Shown here: positions 53,480 to 62,118 of the stretch, piece after piece
How the letters are laid out: the number at the start of each line of letters is the position of its first letter
How positions within the stretch are numbered: the stretch's first letter is position 1
Origin: Sinorhizobium saheli
GTDB lineage: Bacteria; Pseudomonadota; Alphaproteobacteria; Rhizobiales; Rhizobiaceae
Length of the DNA: 64,000 nucleotides
Direction: 5' to 3'
NCBI RefSeq assembly: GCF_001651875.1
Contig: NZ_LNQB01000068.1
Span: forward strand, 1-64,000
Translations under genes and position numbers: made by a program
Notes under the pieces: generated by a model
Seen by the model: the letters and a program-made list of their open reading frames with translations, nothing else
Told to the model about the DNA's origin: nothing
Database searches by the model: none

Positions 53480-55396
53480 ATGACGTTGAATGCGGGCCTG
53501 ACGACGCTGCACGAGGACGACATCGCCAAGCATCAGGCGGTGGCCCAGAGCCTCGTGACCAAGCTGGTGATCCTGGAGAAGGAAGATGCCGCCGCCGGAA
53601 CCCCGATCGCCGGCACCGGCCGCCGCTTCGTCTCCACCGTTTCGACCGGGGGCCAGCGCCGCACCCGCGAGATCGAACTTCAGCGCACCATCCAGGCGGT
53701 GCGCGGCGCCGATCCGCTGCTGTCACCGGCGCAGCATGCGGTGCTCTACCGCACGCGCCGCGGCATCCAGGTGGCGCTTGCGGTGGCCGAGGTCTTCGGG
53801 CGGCAGACCGATCTCGAACAATTGCAGGCGCGCAATGCGAGCGCACCGCTTGCCGGCGAGGACGCCGCACACTTCAAGGCGCTGCTGTCGGCTTCGGCCT
53901 ATGTCGCGGCCTTCACGCTTGCCGCCTATATAGGCGCGACGCTTGCGGGGGAGGGCGAGCCCGTCGACGACGCCGCCGAGCCGGATTTCCTCTTCGACAC
54001 GCCGCAGGACGCACTGAAGAGCATGGTTGCCGGCCTTGAGCGCAGCATCGCCGGCGCGCCGGACGACCTGACGCTCACCGCGCGGGCGCGCGCCTTCTCG
54101 CGCGTCGCGATCGAGGGATTGATCGCCCGCAAGGCGCGCTTCACCGGGCTGCAGAGTTTCGAGACCGTGCATCTCCGGCTCGACCAGGACGACTTCACCC
54201 TCAACGGCTTCGATGTCGCGCCCGGGCAGAAGCGCAAGCCCCTGGTGATGACCTTCAAGAAGCCCGAGGAGATCATCGGCAACCACATCGCCAAGTACCA
54301 GGCGCTGAAGCTCGCCAAGATGCTGATGGCCTACGATTTCGACCGGCAGATGAACCCCTTCGTCGAGCTCGGCGGCTTCCTCTTCACCTTCATCGGCGAC
54401 GGCATGCCCGGCACCGGCAAGACGATTCTCATCCAGATGCTCGCCGGCATGCTTCACGACTATTGCGGCGTCGCCGGCTACCCCTTCCACTACGAGAATT
54501 TCGGCGTCGACCAGATATCATCCTACCAGGGCAAATCCGGCCAGAACTGCAAGGAGTTCGTCAACAACGTGATGAACCCGCGGGCGATCGGCTTCGGCAC
54601 GATCGACGATGTCGACCAGGTGGCGGCGAAGCGTTTCGACGACCGGGCCTCGGCCGGCCAGCACGAGGTGACGGCGGTGCTGATGGAGAGCTTCGCCGGC
54701 GCCTCCACCGTGGTGCGCGGCAACTGCACCTTCGGCATGTTCTCGAACTACCCGGAGAATGTCGACGATGCGCTGCGCCAGCGGGCCGGCGCACGCTGGC
54801 TGGTCGACGGGCCGCAGACGGAGACGGACTATATCGATATCTTCGCGCTCCTCGTCGGCAAAAACCACGAGATTCCGCTCGGGCAACACGAGCTCTATGC
54901 CGGCCAGGAAATCAAGCGCGCGGTTTCGCAATCCTACGCCGCGCATTCGCGTCCGCAGGAGGAGGGGCTCGCCGCGGTCTGGGAACGCTACGAGAAAGAG
55001 AAGGGCAAGATCGCCACGCTCGCCGATGTCGGCGCCTATCTGCACATGATCAAGGAAGCCGAACCGCGCTTCACCGGCCGGGCGATCAGGAACATCACCG
55101 ATGCGATCAAGATGCGGGCGATCGACGTCGAACTGCCTGACGACTGGTTCAAGGATGCGGGCTCCTTCATGCACAAGTCCTACGACGAGAAGAAGGCCAT
55201 GATCGAGGAACTGCGCGGGCCCATCACCATCGACATGGTGCTGCAGGAAATCAACCGCTATGCCGACAGCGAGTTCCGCTACACCGACAAGTCCGACGAT
55301 GCCGCCGTCGCCGACATCATCCGCCGCGAGCGGCAGCGGGAAAAGGCGATCCGCGAGATCGAGACGATGAAGCGCGAGGGCAGGTGGCAGGGATGA
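53480..55396 (+). CDS. AAA-family ATPase, 638 aa, core of an uncharacterised cluster
   Basis: Residues 1-280 form a mostly helical N-terminal region with no known domain. The AAA module follows: Walker A FIGDGMPGTGKTILIQ (about 306-315) and Walker B AIGFGTIDDVDQV (about 370-379), in which the catalytic Glu seems to be replaced by Asp. Then come MESFAGASTVVRGNCTFGMFSN, a sensor 1-like region, and RQRAGARWLVDGP, a possible Arg finger. The tail is charged and helical. It lies 3 bases after the 382-aa gene. The DUF559 gene and repeats then interrupt before the next cluster gene. A MoxR-like or disaggregase-type remodelling role is inference. Confidence 0.85.
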   Translation: MTLNAGLTTLHEDDIAKHQAVAQSLVTKLVILEKEDAAAGTPIAGTGRRFVSTVSTGGQRRTREIELQRTIQAVRGADPLLSPAQHAVLYRTRRGIQVALAVAEVFGRQTDLEQLQARNASAPLAGEDAAHFKALLSASAYVAAFTLAAYIGATLAGEGEPVDDAAEPDFLFDTPQDALKSMVAGLERSIAGAPDDLTLTARARAFSRVAIEGLIARKARFTGLQSFETVHLRLDQDDFTLNGFDVAPGQKRKPLVMTFKKPEEIIGNHIAKYQALKLAKMLMAYDFDRQMNPFVELGGFLFTFIGDGMPGTGKTILIQMLAGMLHDYCGVAGYPFHYENFGVDQISSYQGKSGQNCKEFVNNVMNPRAIGFGTIDDVDQVAAKRFDDRASAGQHEVTAVLMESFAGASTVVRGNCTFGMFSNYPENVDDALRQRAGARWLVDGPQTETDYIDIFALLVGKNHEIPLGQHELYAGQEIKRAVSQSYAAHSRPQEEGLAAVWERYEKEKGKIATLADVGAYLHMIKEAEPRFTGRAIRNITDAIKMRAIDVELPDDWFKDAGSFMHKSYDEKKAMIEELRGPITIDMVLQEINRYADSEFRYTDKSDDAAVADIIRRERQREKAIREIETMKREGRWQG

Positions 55397-55422
55397 TTGA
55401 TCGTCTCATTGCCCTGGGCTTT

Positions 55423-55636
55423 GCCCCTCACCCTAACCCTCTCCCCGCAGGCGGGGAGAGGGGACGAGGTCCGCGTTTGGGATTGCCGTTGGTGGATTCC
55501 GGACACGCCTTTGCTGGATTAGGCGGGTGCAAATCGCCCCCGGCTGACGGCCATTTGTGTCTCGGACTGGCACCGTCGGCCGCAACGGAATCCCCTCTCC
55601 CCGCGTGCGGGGAGAGGGCCAGGGTGAGGGGCAGCC
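55423..55636. repeat. Palindromic repeat, left of the DUF559 gene (about 214 bp)
   Basis: It begins GCCCCTCACCCTAACCCTCT, has CTCCCCGCAGGCGGGGAGAG, an inner spacer with CTTTGCTGGATTAGGCGGGT, then CTCCCCGCGTGCGGGGAGAG and ends GGCCAGGGTGAGGGGCAG. The whole is an interrupted RIME-like palindrome of the same build and orientation as 56087-56298. Confidence 0.85.
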
Positions 55637-55652
55637 ACAAGGTGAAGCGCGC

Positions 55653-56060
55653 ATGAGAGGGGCCAACGAACGCCGGACGCAGCGCGCCAGAGACCTCAGA
55701 CAAGGCGACAACGACGCAGAGTCGATCCTGTGGTCGGAACTGCGGGACAGGCGCCTCAACGGCTTCAAGTTCGTCCGGCAGTTTCCGATCGGCGCTTACT
55801 TCGCCGATTTCGCCTGCCGCGATGCGCGGTTGGTCGTTGAAGTAGACGGCAGCCAGCACGCCGTCAGTAGCCGCGATGTTGCGCGCGACAAGTACATGCT
55901 CCTGAACGGTTGGAGCGTGGCTCGCTTTTGGAACACGCACATATTCCGCGATCGCGCCGGGGTTTTGGAGACGATCGTTGCCATTTTGGAGAAGCGATTG
56001 GTGCGCGAGGTAAGGACGACGGATTTGACGTTCATTCCTGCGGGTGGAAGACATGATTGA
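55653..56060 (+). CDS. DUF559 (Vsr-like, PD-(D/E)XK) endonuclease-domain protein
   Basis: This 135-aa protein starts MRGANERRTQRARDLRQGD just behind a palindromic repeat and has the DUF559 pattern LWSELRDRRLNGFKFVRQ, FPIGAYFADFACRDARLVVE, VDGSQHA and WSVARFWNTHIF. The Asp in YFADF, the E-V-D pair and Gln-His form the nuclease-like active site of this superfamily. Members are widespread, often near repeats, but their DNA target is not known. The gene lies between two copies of one palindromic element and cuts into an otherwise compact operon, which suggests it came in with them. Confidence 0.85.
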   Translation: MRGANERRTQRARDLRQGDNDAESILWSELRDRRLNGFKFVRQFPIGAYFADFACRDARLVVEVDGSQHAVSSRDVARDKYMLLNGWSVARFWNTHIFRDRAGVLETIVAILEKRLVREVRTTDLTFIPAGGRHD

Positions 56061-56086
56061 AATGTCGAGATTTGCCTTGCGATTTG

Positions 56087-56298
56087 CCCCTCTCCTCGGG
56101 TTCAACCCGAAAACTAGCCCTCTCCCCGCTCGCGGGGAGAGGGGACGAAATCGCTTGACCGCATTGTATTATCCGGATTCGGGGTTGTTTGATGGTCGGT
56201 TTCGACGCACTTCGGCTGGGTGGGGCGGAGCGTCCACGCACGACGCTGGCATCCCCTCTTTCCGTGCGCGGGGAGAGGGCCAGGGTGAGGGGCAGAGG
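56087..56298. repeat. Palindromic repeat, right of the DUF559 gene (about 212 bp)
   Basis: It begins GCCCCTCTCCTCGGGTTCAA, has CTCCCCGCTCGCGGGGAGAG, a spacer with CACTTCGGCTGGGTGGGGCG, then CTTTCCGTGCGCGGGGAGAG and ends GGCCAGGGTGAGGGGCAG. It is a second copy, same orientation, of the element at 55423-55636; the outer parts are near-identical and the spacers are related but diverged. Confidence 0.85.
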
Positions 56299-56345
56299 CG
56301 GAGGCTCGGTGAGAGGCAGAGGATGCGCCGTGGGAGCACCACCGC

Positions 56346-57635
56346 ATGAAACGCCTCCTCGAAGCGGAACTCATCTACGGGCGGCTGCTCGAGATCGCCG
56401 AGCCGCATTTGATCGCACGCTACAACAAGGCGCTCGGGGGCTTCGGGTTGAAGCCGACCGGGCTCGCGCGCTTCAGCATCGACATGACCGGCTTCTCGCC
56501 GGAGGTCGCCCACGAGCTCGGCGATCGCGACTATCTCGATCCCAATCGCGTCAACCGCCGCTTCATCATCCTGACGCCCGCGCAGGCGGAGCTGCCCGTG
56601 GTTCACACGAGCTTTTCCAACACCGCGGCGCTGATGCATGAATTCTTCAACGCCAACAGCCGGGCGATCAATGCGGTTACGATCAAGGACACGCTCTATG
56701 GCGAGATCGAGGATTCGGTCTCAATGGTCGAGGATATCGACGATCTCCTGTCGATCAACGAAGTGCGCTTCCGGGTGCTTTCGGCCGAGGACATGCTCGG
56801 CAAGGCGACCGAGCTTCGCGAACTCATCGACCGGCTGAAGAAGGTGCCCAATGCCTGGGCCGACGACCCCATGCTCGAGCGGATGGTGGAACTCGCCAGG
56901 ACGACCGGCGACATCCGGCAGAACGCGCTCGTTCCCGACGAGCTCGTCTTCCGCCACCAGGCCTTCTGGGCCAACCATTTCGGCGGTGTCTACGTCTTCC
57001 TCGACGAGAAGACGACGACGGTCATCTGCGATCCTTCGGTGCCGGGTTTCCGGCGGTCGCGGCCCTGGCAGGTGAGCTACATCGCGATTACCGACCACGC
57101 CCGCATCTACGACTTTCTCGCGACGACCAGGCGGCTGCAATTGCCGCAGGCATCCTGGGTGCAGGAATCCGGTCTTTTCCAGCACCGTGCGGACATGGTC
57201 GTGCGCGGCCTCATCAACGATGTCGATCCTGGGGCCGATCTGACGAATGCCGACCGGATCTGGCTGCAGACCTGGATTCACCGCAACGCCGCCCTCGTCG
57301 CGCGCGATGGGCTCTATCCGTTCCTCCAGGAAATGTCGCGGGCGATCGCCGCGACCGGCTCGATCAAGATGCAGGAGATCGCGCCCGAAAATCGTTTCCT
57401 CCTGGTGAGGGCCGCACCCGACCACCCCGACCGGTGGCTCGTCAACCAGCTCATTTCACAGCTCGTCCCCCGCGATTTCGTCTCGCGTTTCGTGTTCGAC
57501 AAGCAAGGCTTCTACGGCGCCTACGAACGCTACGGCGAAAAGTTCCGCGAATATGTTGTGGCAACGCTGACCGGCACATATCTCAGCGACAAGGCCGCCT
57601 TCCGCCACAAGCTCTACGGTCTCAAAGAGGAATAG
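56346..57635 (+). CDS. Protein of unknown function, 429 aa (DUF6638-like), AAA ATPase cluster
   Basis: This soluble protein starts MKRLLEAELIYGRLLEIAEP and has FSIDMTGFSPEVAHELGDRDYLDPNRVN, LMHEFFNANSRAINAV, FWANHFGGVYVFLDEKTT and GLYPFLQEMSRAIAATGS. The acidic stretch SMVEDIDDLLSINEVRF lies near residue 125. I recall it as a DUF6638 protein, but this is not certain. It has no membrane helix or signal. Its stop is 3 bases before the DUF2333 gene. It is separated from the AAA gene only by the DUF559/repeat insert, so it was probably in the same operon originally. Confidence 0.8.
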   Translation: MKRLLEAELIYGRLLEIAEPHLIARYNKALGGFGLKPTGLARFSIDMTGFSPEVAHELGDRDYLDPNRVNRRFIILTPAQAELPVVHTSFSNTAALMHEFFNANSRAINAVTIKDTLYGEIEDSVSMVEDIDDLLSINEVRFRVLSAEDMLGKATELRELIDRLKKVPNAWADDPMLERMVELARTTGDIRQNALVPDELVFRHQAFWANHFGGVYVFLDEKTTTVICDPSVPGFRRSRPWQVSYIAITDHARIYDFLATTRRLQLPQASWVQESGLFQHRADMVVRGLINDVDPGADLTNADRIWLQTWIHRNAALVARDGLYPFLQEMSRAIAATGSIKMQEIAPENRFLLVRAAPDHPDRWLVNQLISQLVPRDFVSRFVFDKQGFYGAYERYGEKFREYVVATLTGTYLSDKAAFRHKLYGLKEE

Positions 57636-57638
57636 GAC

Positions 57639-58859
57639 ATGTTCGATCCGATCGTTGCGTTCTTCCAGCGTGTTTTCACGGCGATCGGCCGTGGCATCGG
57701 CCTGGCGGTGGCGTGGATTCTCTGGCCCTTCGTCGCGCTCGGCGCCTGGTACCGGGGGCGGAGCTGGATCATCAAGGGGCCGATCGCGCTGATCCTCCTG
57801 GCACTCGTCGTCTTCTACGGATACTTCATCTGGCAGACGCAGGCCTGGACCAATTTCGATCCGGACTACGTCGATCGCTACAAGCTTGCCGAGCGCACGG
57901 TGCCGGCCGGTTCGCCGGTCAGCGGCCCGGGTGCGGCGACGGGTCAGTCCGGTGCCGCGGCGGGCGCAAACCAGGCCGCGGTCCAACCCTCCGGTGCCGA
58001 CAGCACGACCGAGGCGCTCGCCGTCGTGCAACTTCCGGCCGGAACGGTCTGCCAGACCTCGGCCATCGTCGACGTGACGGCGGATCTGATAGACCTCAAC
58101 GTCAACCAGAATGCCTGGATATCCTCGATGCTCGCCTACAAGCTCGGCTTTTTCGGGCTCGACTGGGACGACACGCCCTGGCTCGACAACAAGGCGTCGT
58201 TCCAGCGCGGCATAAACCAGGCGGTGCGGCGCACGGCGGTCGAGCTCGTCGATTCGCTCGGCCGCGTCCGCGGCACCTCAGGCATCAACAACGACCTGCA
58301 GAGCGCCCGCGGCAACATCCAGTTCGACGAGGAGACCTGGTATTTCGGCCTCAACCCCTTCGGCCCCAAGACCCCGACGCCGAGCTTCTACCGCGCCGCC
58401 GAGCGCGACTTCCGGAAGTTCAACGTCTCGCTCGGAAAATGCGAAGCGGTCTTCGACGGCCGGTCCGACAACATGGTCGAGTTCCTCGACCGCATCGCCA
58501 ACGACCTCGGCAATACCTCCGCCATCATCCGCGAGCGCTCGGAATTCCACAATGGCGGCTGGTTCGACACGCGGGCCGACGACCGCTTCTGGTTCTCCTT
58601 CGGCCAGCTCTACGGCTATTACGGCATCCTTTCGGCCGCCGGTGCCGACTTCGAGAATGTCGTCCAGCAACGCGGCCTGACGCCAATCTACACCGAGACG
58701 CTGAAGCAGCTTCGCTCGGCGCTGCGCATCCAGCCGCTCATCATCTCGAACGGCCGCGAGGATGGCTGGATCATGCCGACTCATCTCGCCACCATGGGCT
58801 TCTACATCCTTCGCGTCCGCTCGAACCTCGTCGAAATGCGCGACATCCTTGCGCGCTGA
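57639..58859 (+). CDS. DUF2333 family membrane-anchored protein
   Basis: This 406-aa protein has a short N-terminus with one or two membrane segments (about residues 8-32 and 46-67, PIALILLALVVFYGYFIWQ) and a large periplasmic domain with QTSAIVDVTADLIDLNVNQN, FFGLDWDDTPWLDNKASFQ, RGNIQFDEETWYFGLNPFGP and FGQLYGYYGILSAAGADFEN. This is the DUF2333 layout. A Gly/Ala/Gln-rich linker lies near residues 90-120. As last gene of the cluster it would place the system at the inner membrane facing the periplasm. Function is unknown across the family. Confidence 0.86.
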   Translation: MFDPIVAFFQRVFTAIGRGIGLAVAWILWPFVALGAWYRGRSWIIKGPIALILLALVVFYGYFIWQTQAWTNFDPDYVDRYKLAERTVPAGSPVSGPGAATGQSGAAAGANQAAVQPSGADSTTEALAVVQLPAGTVCQTSAIVDVTADLIDLNVNQNAWISSMLAYKLGFFGLDWDDTPWLDNKASFQRGINQAVRRTAVELVDSLGRVRGTSGINNDLQSARGNIQFDEETWYFGLNPFGPKTPTPSFYRAAERDFRKFNVSLGKCEAVFDGRSDNMVEFLDRIANDLGNTSAIIRERSEFHNGGWFDTRADDRFWFSFGQLYGYYGILSAAGADFENVVQQRGLTPIYTETLKQLRSALRIQPLIISNGREDGWIMPTHLATMGFYILRVRSNLVEMRDILAR

Positions 58860-58945
58860 CGGGCGGCATGCCAGCGTAAGCGCAAAGAAACGCAGCGCGC
58901 GTTCCGCGGAGGAGGCGGAGTGCGCGAGCGAAAAAGGGGGGAGAC

Positions 58946-60625
58946 ATGCCGGAGGTCAGATCCGATATCGAGATCGCGCGCGCCGCGAAGAAGAAGCCGA
59001 TCACGGAGATCGGTGAAAAGCTCGGCATACCGCCGGAGCATCTTTTGCCCTACGGCCACGACAAGGCGAAGGTCAGCGCCGCGTTCATCGCCGCGCAAAA
59101 GGAGAAAAGCAGCGGCCGGCTCATCCTGGTGACGGCGATCAACCCGACGCCGGCGGGCGAGGGCAAGACGACGACGACCGTCGGCCTCGGCGACGGCCTC
59201 AACCGCATCGGCAAGAAGGCGATCGTCTGCATCCGGGAAGCCTCGCTCGGCCCCTGCTTCGGCAGCAAGGGCGGTGCGGCCGGCGGCGGCTACGCCCAGG
59301 TCGTGCCCATGGAGGACATCAACCTTCACTTCACCGGTGACTTCCACGCGATCACGGCGGCGCACAACCTGCTCTCGGCCCTGATCGACAACCATATCTA
59401 CTGGGGCAACGAACAGGCGATCGACATCCGCCGCATCGCCTGGCGCCGCGTGATGGACATCAACGATCGGGCGCTGCGCCAGATCGTCGGTTCGCTCGGC
59501 GGCGTCGCCAACGGCTATCCGCGCGAGACCGGTTTCGACATCACCGTCGCCTCTGAAGTCATGGCGATCCTGTGCCTGGCGATGGACCTCAAGGACCTCG
59601 AGACGCGACTCGGCAACATCATCATCGGGTACCGGCGCGACAAGAGCCCGGTCTTTGCGCGCGACATCAAGGCGGACGGGGCGATGACGGTGCTGCTCAA
59701 GGATGCGATGCAGCCGAATCTGGTGCAGACGCTCGAGAACAACCCGGCCTTCGTCCATGGCGGGCCTTTCGCCAATATCGCCCACGGCTGCAATTCGGTC
59801 GTGGCCACGGCGACGGCGCTGAAGCTCGCCGACTATGTCGTGACCGAGGCCGGTTTCGGCGCCGACCTCGGGGCGGAGAAATTCTTCGACATAAAGTGCC
59901 GCAAGGCGGGCCTGAAGCCGGACGCTGCCGTCGTCGTCGCGACCGTCAGGGCGATCAAGATGAATGGCGGCGTGAAAAGGGAGGACCTCGGCCGGGAGAA
60001 TGTCGAGGCGGTCAGGAAGGGCTGCGCCAACCTCGGCCGGCACGTGCAGAACGTCAAGAAATTCGGCGTGCCGGTGCTGGTCGCGATCAACCATTTCACG
60101 ACCGATACGGAAACGGAAATCCAGGCGATCAAGGCCTATGTCGCCACTCTCGGTTCCGAGGCGATCCTCTGCAAGCACTGGGCCCAGGGCTCGGCGGGGA
60201 CCGAGGAGCTCGCGCGCAAGGTCGTGGACCTCGCCAATGCCGGGCATTCGCAGTTCTCGCCGCTTTACCCGGACGACATGCCGCTCTTCCAGAAGATCGA
60301 GACGATCGCCAAGGACATCTATCACGCGAGCGAGGTCATCGCCGACAAGGTCGTGCGCGACCAGCTCAGGACCTGGGAGGACCAGGGCTACGGGCAACTG
60401 CCGATCTGCATGGCCAAGACCCAATATTCCTTCTCGACCGACCCGAACCTGCGCGGCGCGCCGAGCGGCCACACCGTACCGATCCGCGAGGTGCGGCTTG
60501 CCGCCGGCGCCGGCTTCATCGTCGTCATCACCGGGGAGATCATGACGATGCCGGGCCTGCCGAAGGTGCCTTCGTCGGAGCGAATCTGCCTCAACGAGGA
60601 GGGGCTGATCGAGGGGCTGTTTTAA
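58946..60625 (+). CDS. fhs: Formate-tetrahydrofolate ligase
   Basis: This 559-aa enzyme makes 10-formyl-THF from formate, THF and ATP. It has the P-loop [40 protein letters not shown], the folate region [22 protein letters not shown] and late [22 protein letters not shown] at 58946 follows GGGGGGAGAC. It supplies one-carbon units for purine synthesis, a thematic counterpoint to the purine catabolic genes of the window, but this is no operon link. The gene is 86 bases after the DUF2333 gene. Confidence 0.97.
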   Translation: MPEVRSDIEIARAAKKKPITEIGEKLGIPPEHLLPYGHDKAKVSAAFIAAQKEKSSGRLILVTAINPTPAGEGKTTTTVGLGDGLNRIGKKAIVCIREASLGPCFGSKGGAAGGGYAQVVPMEDINLHFTGDFHAITAAHNLLSALIDNHIYWGNEQAIDIRRIAWRRVMDINDRALRQIVGSLGGVANGYPRETGFDITVASEVMAILCLAMDLKDLETRLGNIIIGYRRDKSPVFARDIKADGAMTVLLKDAMQPNLVQTLENNPAFVHGGPFANIAHGCNSVVATATALKLADYVVTEAGFGADLGAEKFFDIKCRKAGLKPDAAVVVATVRAIKMNGGVKREDLGRENVEAVRKGCANLGRHVQNVKKFGVPVLVAINHFTTDTETEIQAIKAYVATLGSEAILCKHWAQGSAGTEELARKVVDLANAGHSQFSPLYPDDMPLFQKIETIAKDIYHASEVIADKVVRDQLRTWEDQGYGQLPICMAKTQYSFSTDPNLRGAPSGHTVPIREVRLAAGAGFIVVITGEIMTMPGLPKVPSSERICLNEEGLIEGLF

Positions 60626-60643
60626 CACCGTCGCGGGCGTCCA

Positions 60644-60828
60644 CCCCCTCTGGCCTGCCGGCGATCTCCCCCACAGGGGGCCACAAGGGGGAGAAGCGGT
60701 GTGGCACCGTCTACGCCACCGCGGGAGCGTGCCGCTTGCAGGACGGCTCGTCGGAGCAAGGCGCCCGCCGCATATGTTCTCCCCCCTTGTGGGGCTTGTG
60801 GGGGAGATGGCCGGCAGGCCAGAGGGGG
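60644..60828. repeat. MITE-like element with 32-bp terminal inverted repeats
   Basis: The ends CCCCCTCTGGCCTGCCGGC (60644-60662) and GCCGGCAGGCCAGAGGGGG (60810-60828) are perfect 19-bp inverted repeats, and the match extends to 32 bases with one mismatch. The total length is 185 bases and it has no coding capacity. A target-site duplication was not obvious. Its sequence differs from the RIME copies elsewhere in the window. Confidence 0.85.
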
Positions 60829-60855
60829 TAAGACGCGGAGGCAGAAAGTATAGAA

Positions 60856-61365
60856 CTACCCGAGCCCGACGATGAAATCCGACTTGCCGATCGGAACGCC
60901 CTTGTGCCGGAGGATGGCGTAAGCGGTGGTGACGTGGAAGTAGAAGTTCGGCAATACGAATTTGAGGAGATAGTCCTCGCCGCTGAAGGTCATCTTGAAG
61001 TTGGGGAAGCTGAGCGTCACTTCGCGGCTCTCGCTGCCTTCGAGATCTTCCGGTTTGACCGTCTCGAAGAACGCCACGGTTTTTCCGATCCGCTGGCGCA
61101 GATCGTCGAAATTCCTTTCGTCATCGGGAAACCGCGGCACTTCGAGGGTGGTCAGCCGGGCGATGGCATTCTTGCTCGTGTCGCTCGCCCTCTGGACCTG
61201 CCCCGAGAGCGGCAGCATGTCCGGTGCCAGCCGCGCATCGAAGAGTTCGGAGAGCGGCAGGCCACTTTCAGAGGCGAAGGCCTCGGCCTTGTCGAGAAGG
61301 CCGCTGAGGGCGGAAAAGCCACGGGTGAAGGCGGGAACGGAAAGCGTGTGCATGGTGAGCGGCAT
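60856..61365 (-). CDS. DUF1993 family protein
   Basis: This 169-aa protein has the DUF1993 pattern (a DinB-like four-helix bundle group): MHTLSVPAFTRGFSALSGLLDKAEAFA, ARLAPDMLPLSGQVQRASD and late SFPNFKMTFSGEDYLLKFVLPNFYFHVTTAYAILRH with a His-rich C-terminal helix. ATG at 61365 follows GAGGAGCATT. Function is unknown; some DinB-like proteins bind metals or thiols. It is divergent from the thioesterase gene. The 44-residue-longer frame to 61431 was not used. Confidence 0.82.
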   Translation of the reverse strand: MPLTMHTLSVPAFTRGFSALSGLLDKAEAFASESGLPLSELFDARLAPDMLPLSGQVQRASDTSKNAIARLTTLEVPRFPDDERNFDDLRQRIGKTVAFFETVKPEDLEGSESREVTLSFPNFKMTFSGEDYLLKFVLPNFYFHVTTAYAILRHKGVPIGKSDFIVGLG

Positions 61366-61572
61366 GGAATGCTCCTCGGGTGGGGCGGGTGACGGCGGGA
61401 TGAGCCAAAGGAAGATCGGCTGCGGTTTCATAGATCGTGTCGCGTGCCGATAATTTCAATCGAGACGGGAGCGCTTGCCTATCCGAAAGCCGACTTGCGG
61501 CCACTCGCTCGATGTGCTTTCGCTCGAGCACTACGTCTCCGATAGCGTCGCCGGGAACAACAGGGAGGCATC

Positions 61573-62013
61573 ATGACACCAACGGAACTGCAGGCCTACC
61601 TCCACACCCACATACCGCTTTCCGCCGCGATGAAGGTCGAGGTGGTGGCCGCCGATTGGGATCACGTGCTCCTTCAGGCGCCGCTGGCACCGAACATAAA
61701 CCATCGTGAAACCGTGTTCGGCGGCAGCGCTTCCGCCCTTGCGATTCTCTCCGCCTGGTCGCTCCTGCACCTTCGACTTCGTTCGAGCGGCGTTGCCGGC
61801 CGCCTGGTGATCCAGAGCAACACCATGGACTACCTAAAGCCCATGGCAGGCGCATTCTCGGCCCGCTCGAGCCTTGCGGACCCAGGGCAATGGCCGAGCT
61901 TCCTGCGATTGCTGGAACGACGGGGCCGGGCGCGCCTCGTGGTCACCGCCGAGCTCATGAGCGAGGGCGAGGCAGCCGGCCGCTTCTCCGGCGAGTTCGT
62001 GGCGCTTCGATAG
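61573..62013 (+). CDS. YiiD C-terminal-domain thioesterase (hot-dog fold)
   Basis: This 146-aa protein has MTPTELQAYLHTHIPLSAAM, APLAPNINHRETVFGGSASALAIL and TMDYLKPMAGAFSARSSL, matching the thioesterase-like domain at the C-terminus of E. coli YiiD/FabY. The catalytic region around NHRETVFGGS is conserved. FabY-type proteins help start fatty-acid synthesis in some bacteria. Here only the C-terminal domain is present, as in many proteobacteria. Start ATG at 61573. Confidence 0.83.
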   Translation: MTPTELQAYLHTHIPLSAAMKVEVVAADWDHVLLQAPLAPNINHRETVFGGSASALAILSAWSLLHLRLRSSGVAGRLVIQSNTMDYLKPMAGAFSARSSLADPGQWPSFLRLLERRGRARLVVTAELMSEGEAAGRFSGEFVALR

Positions 62014-62052
62014 TATCTCGCAGGGCGGAGCAGAAGCGAAGGTCGAGGATTT

Positions 62053-62106
62053 TGCCCCCCACCCTGAGCCTCTCCCCGCTTGCCCACCGCATGCATGAGG
62101 GGCGAT
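62053..62106. repeat. RIME fragment
   Basis: GCCCCCCACCCTGAGCCTCT, CCCCGCTTGCCCACCGC and ATGAGGGGCGA form a short degraded copy between the convergent thioesterase and extensin-like genes. Confidence 0.6.
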
Positions 62107-62118
62107 TCCCAGCCGGTT

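Noticed and set aside
51059-53533. Long antisense open frame of 824 codons opposite the coiled-coil and 382-aa genes
   Set aside because: It is a typical GC-rich shadow frame. It has no ribosome binding site or domain, and it conflicts with well-formed genes on the other strand.
55423-56298. CRISPR array suggested by regular GC-rich palindromes
   Set aside because: There are only two long RIME-like units with no short evenly spaced direct repeats or spacers, and no cas genes in the window.
58802-60628. 608-codon minus-strand frame opposite fhs
   Set aside because: Mirror frame of formate-tetrahydrofolate ligase, no domain.
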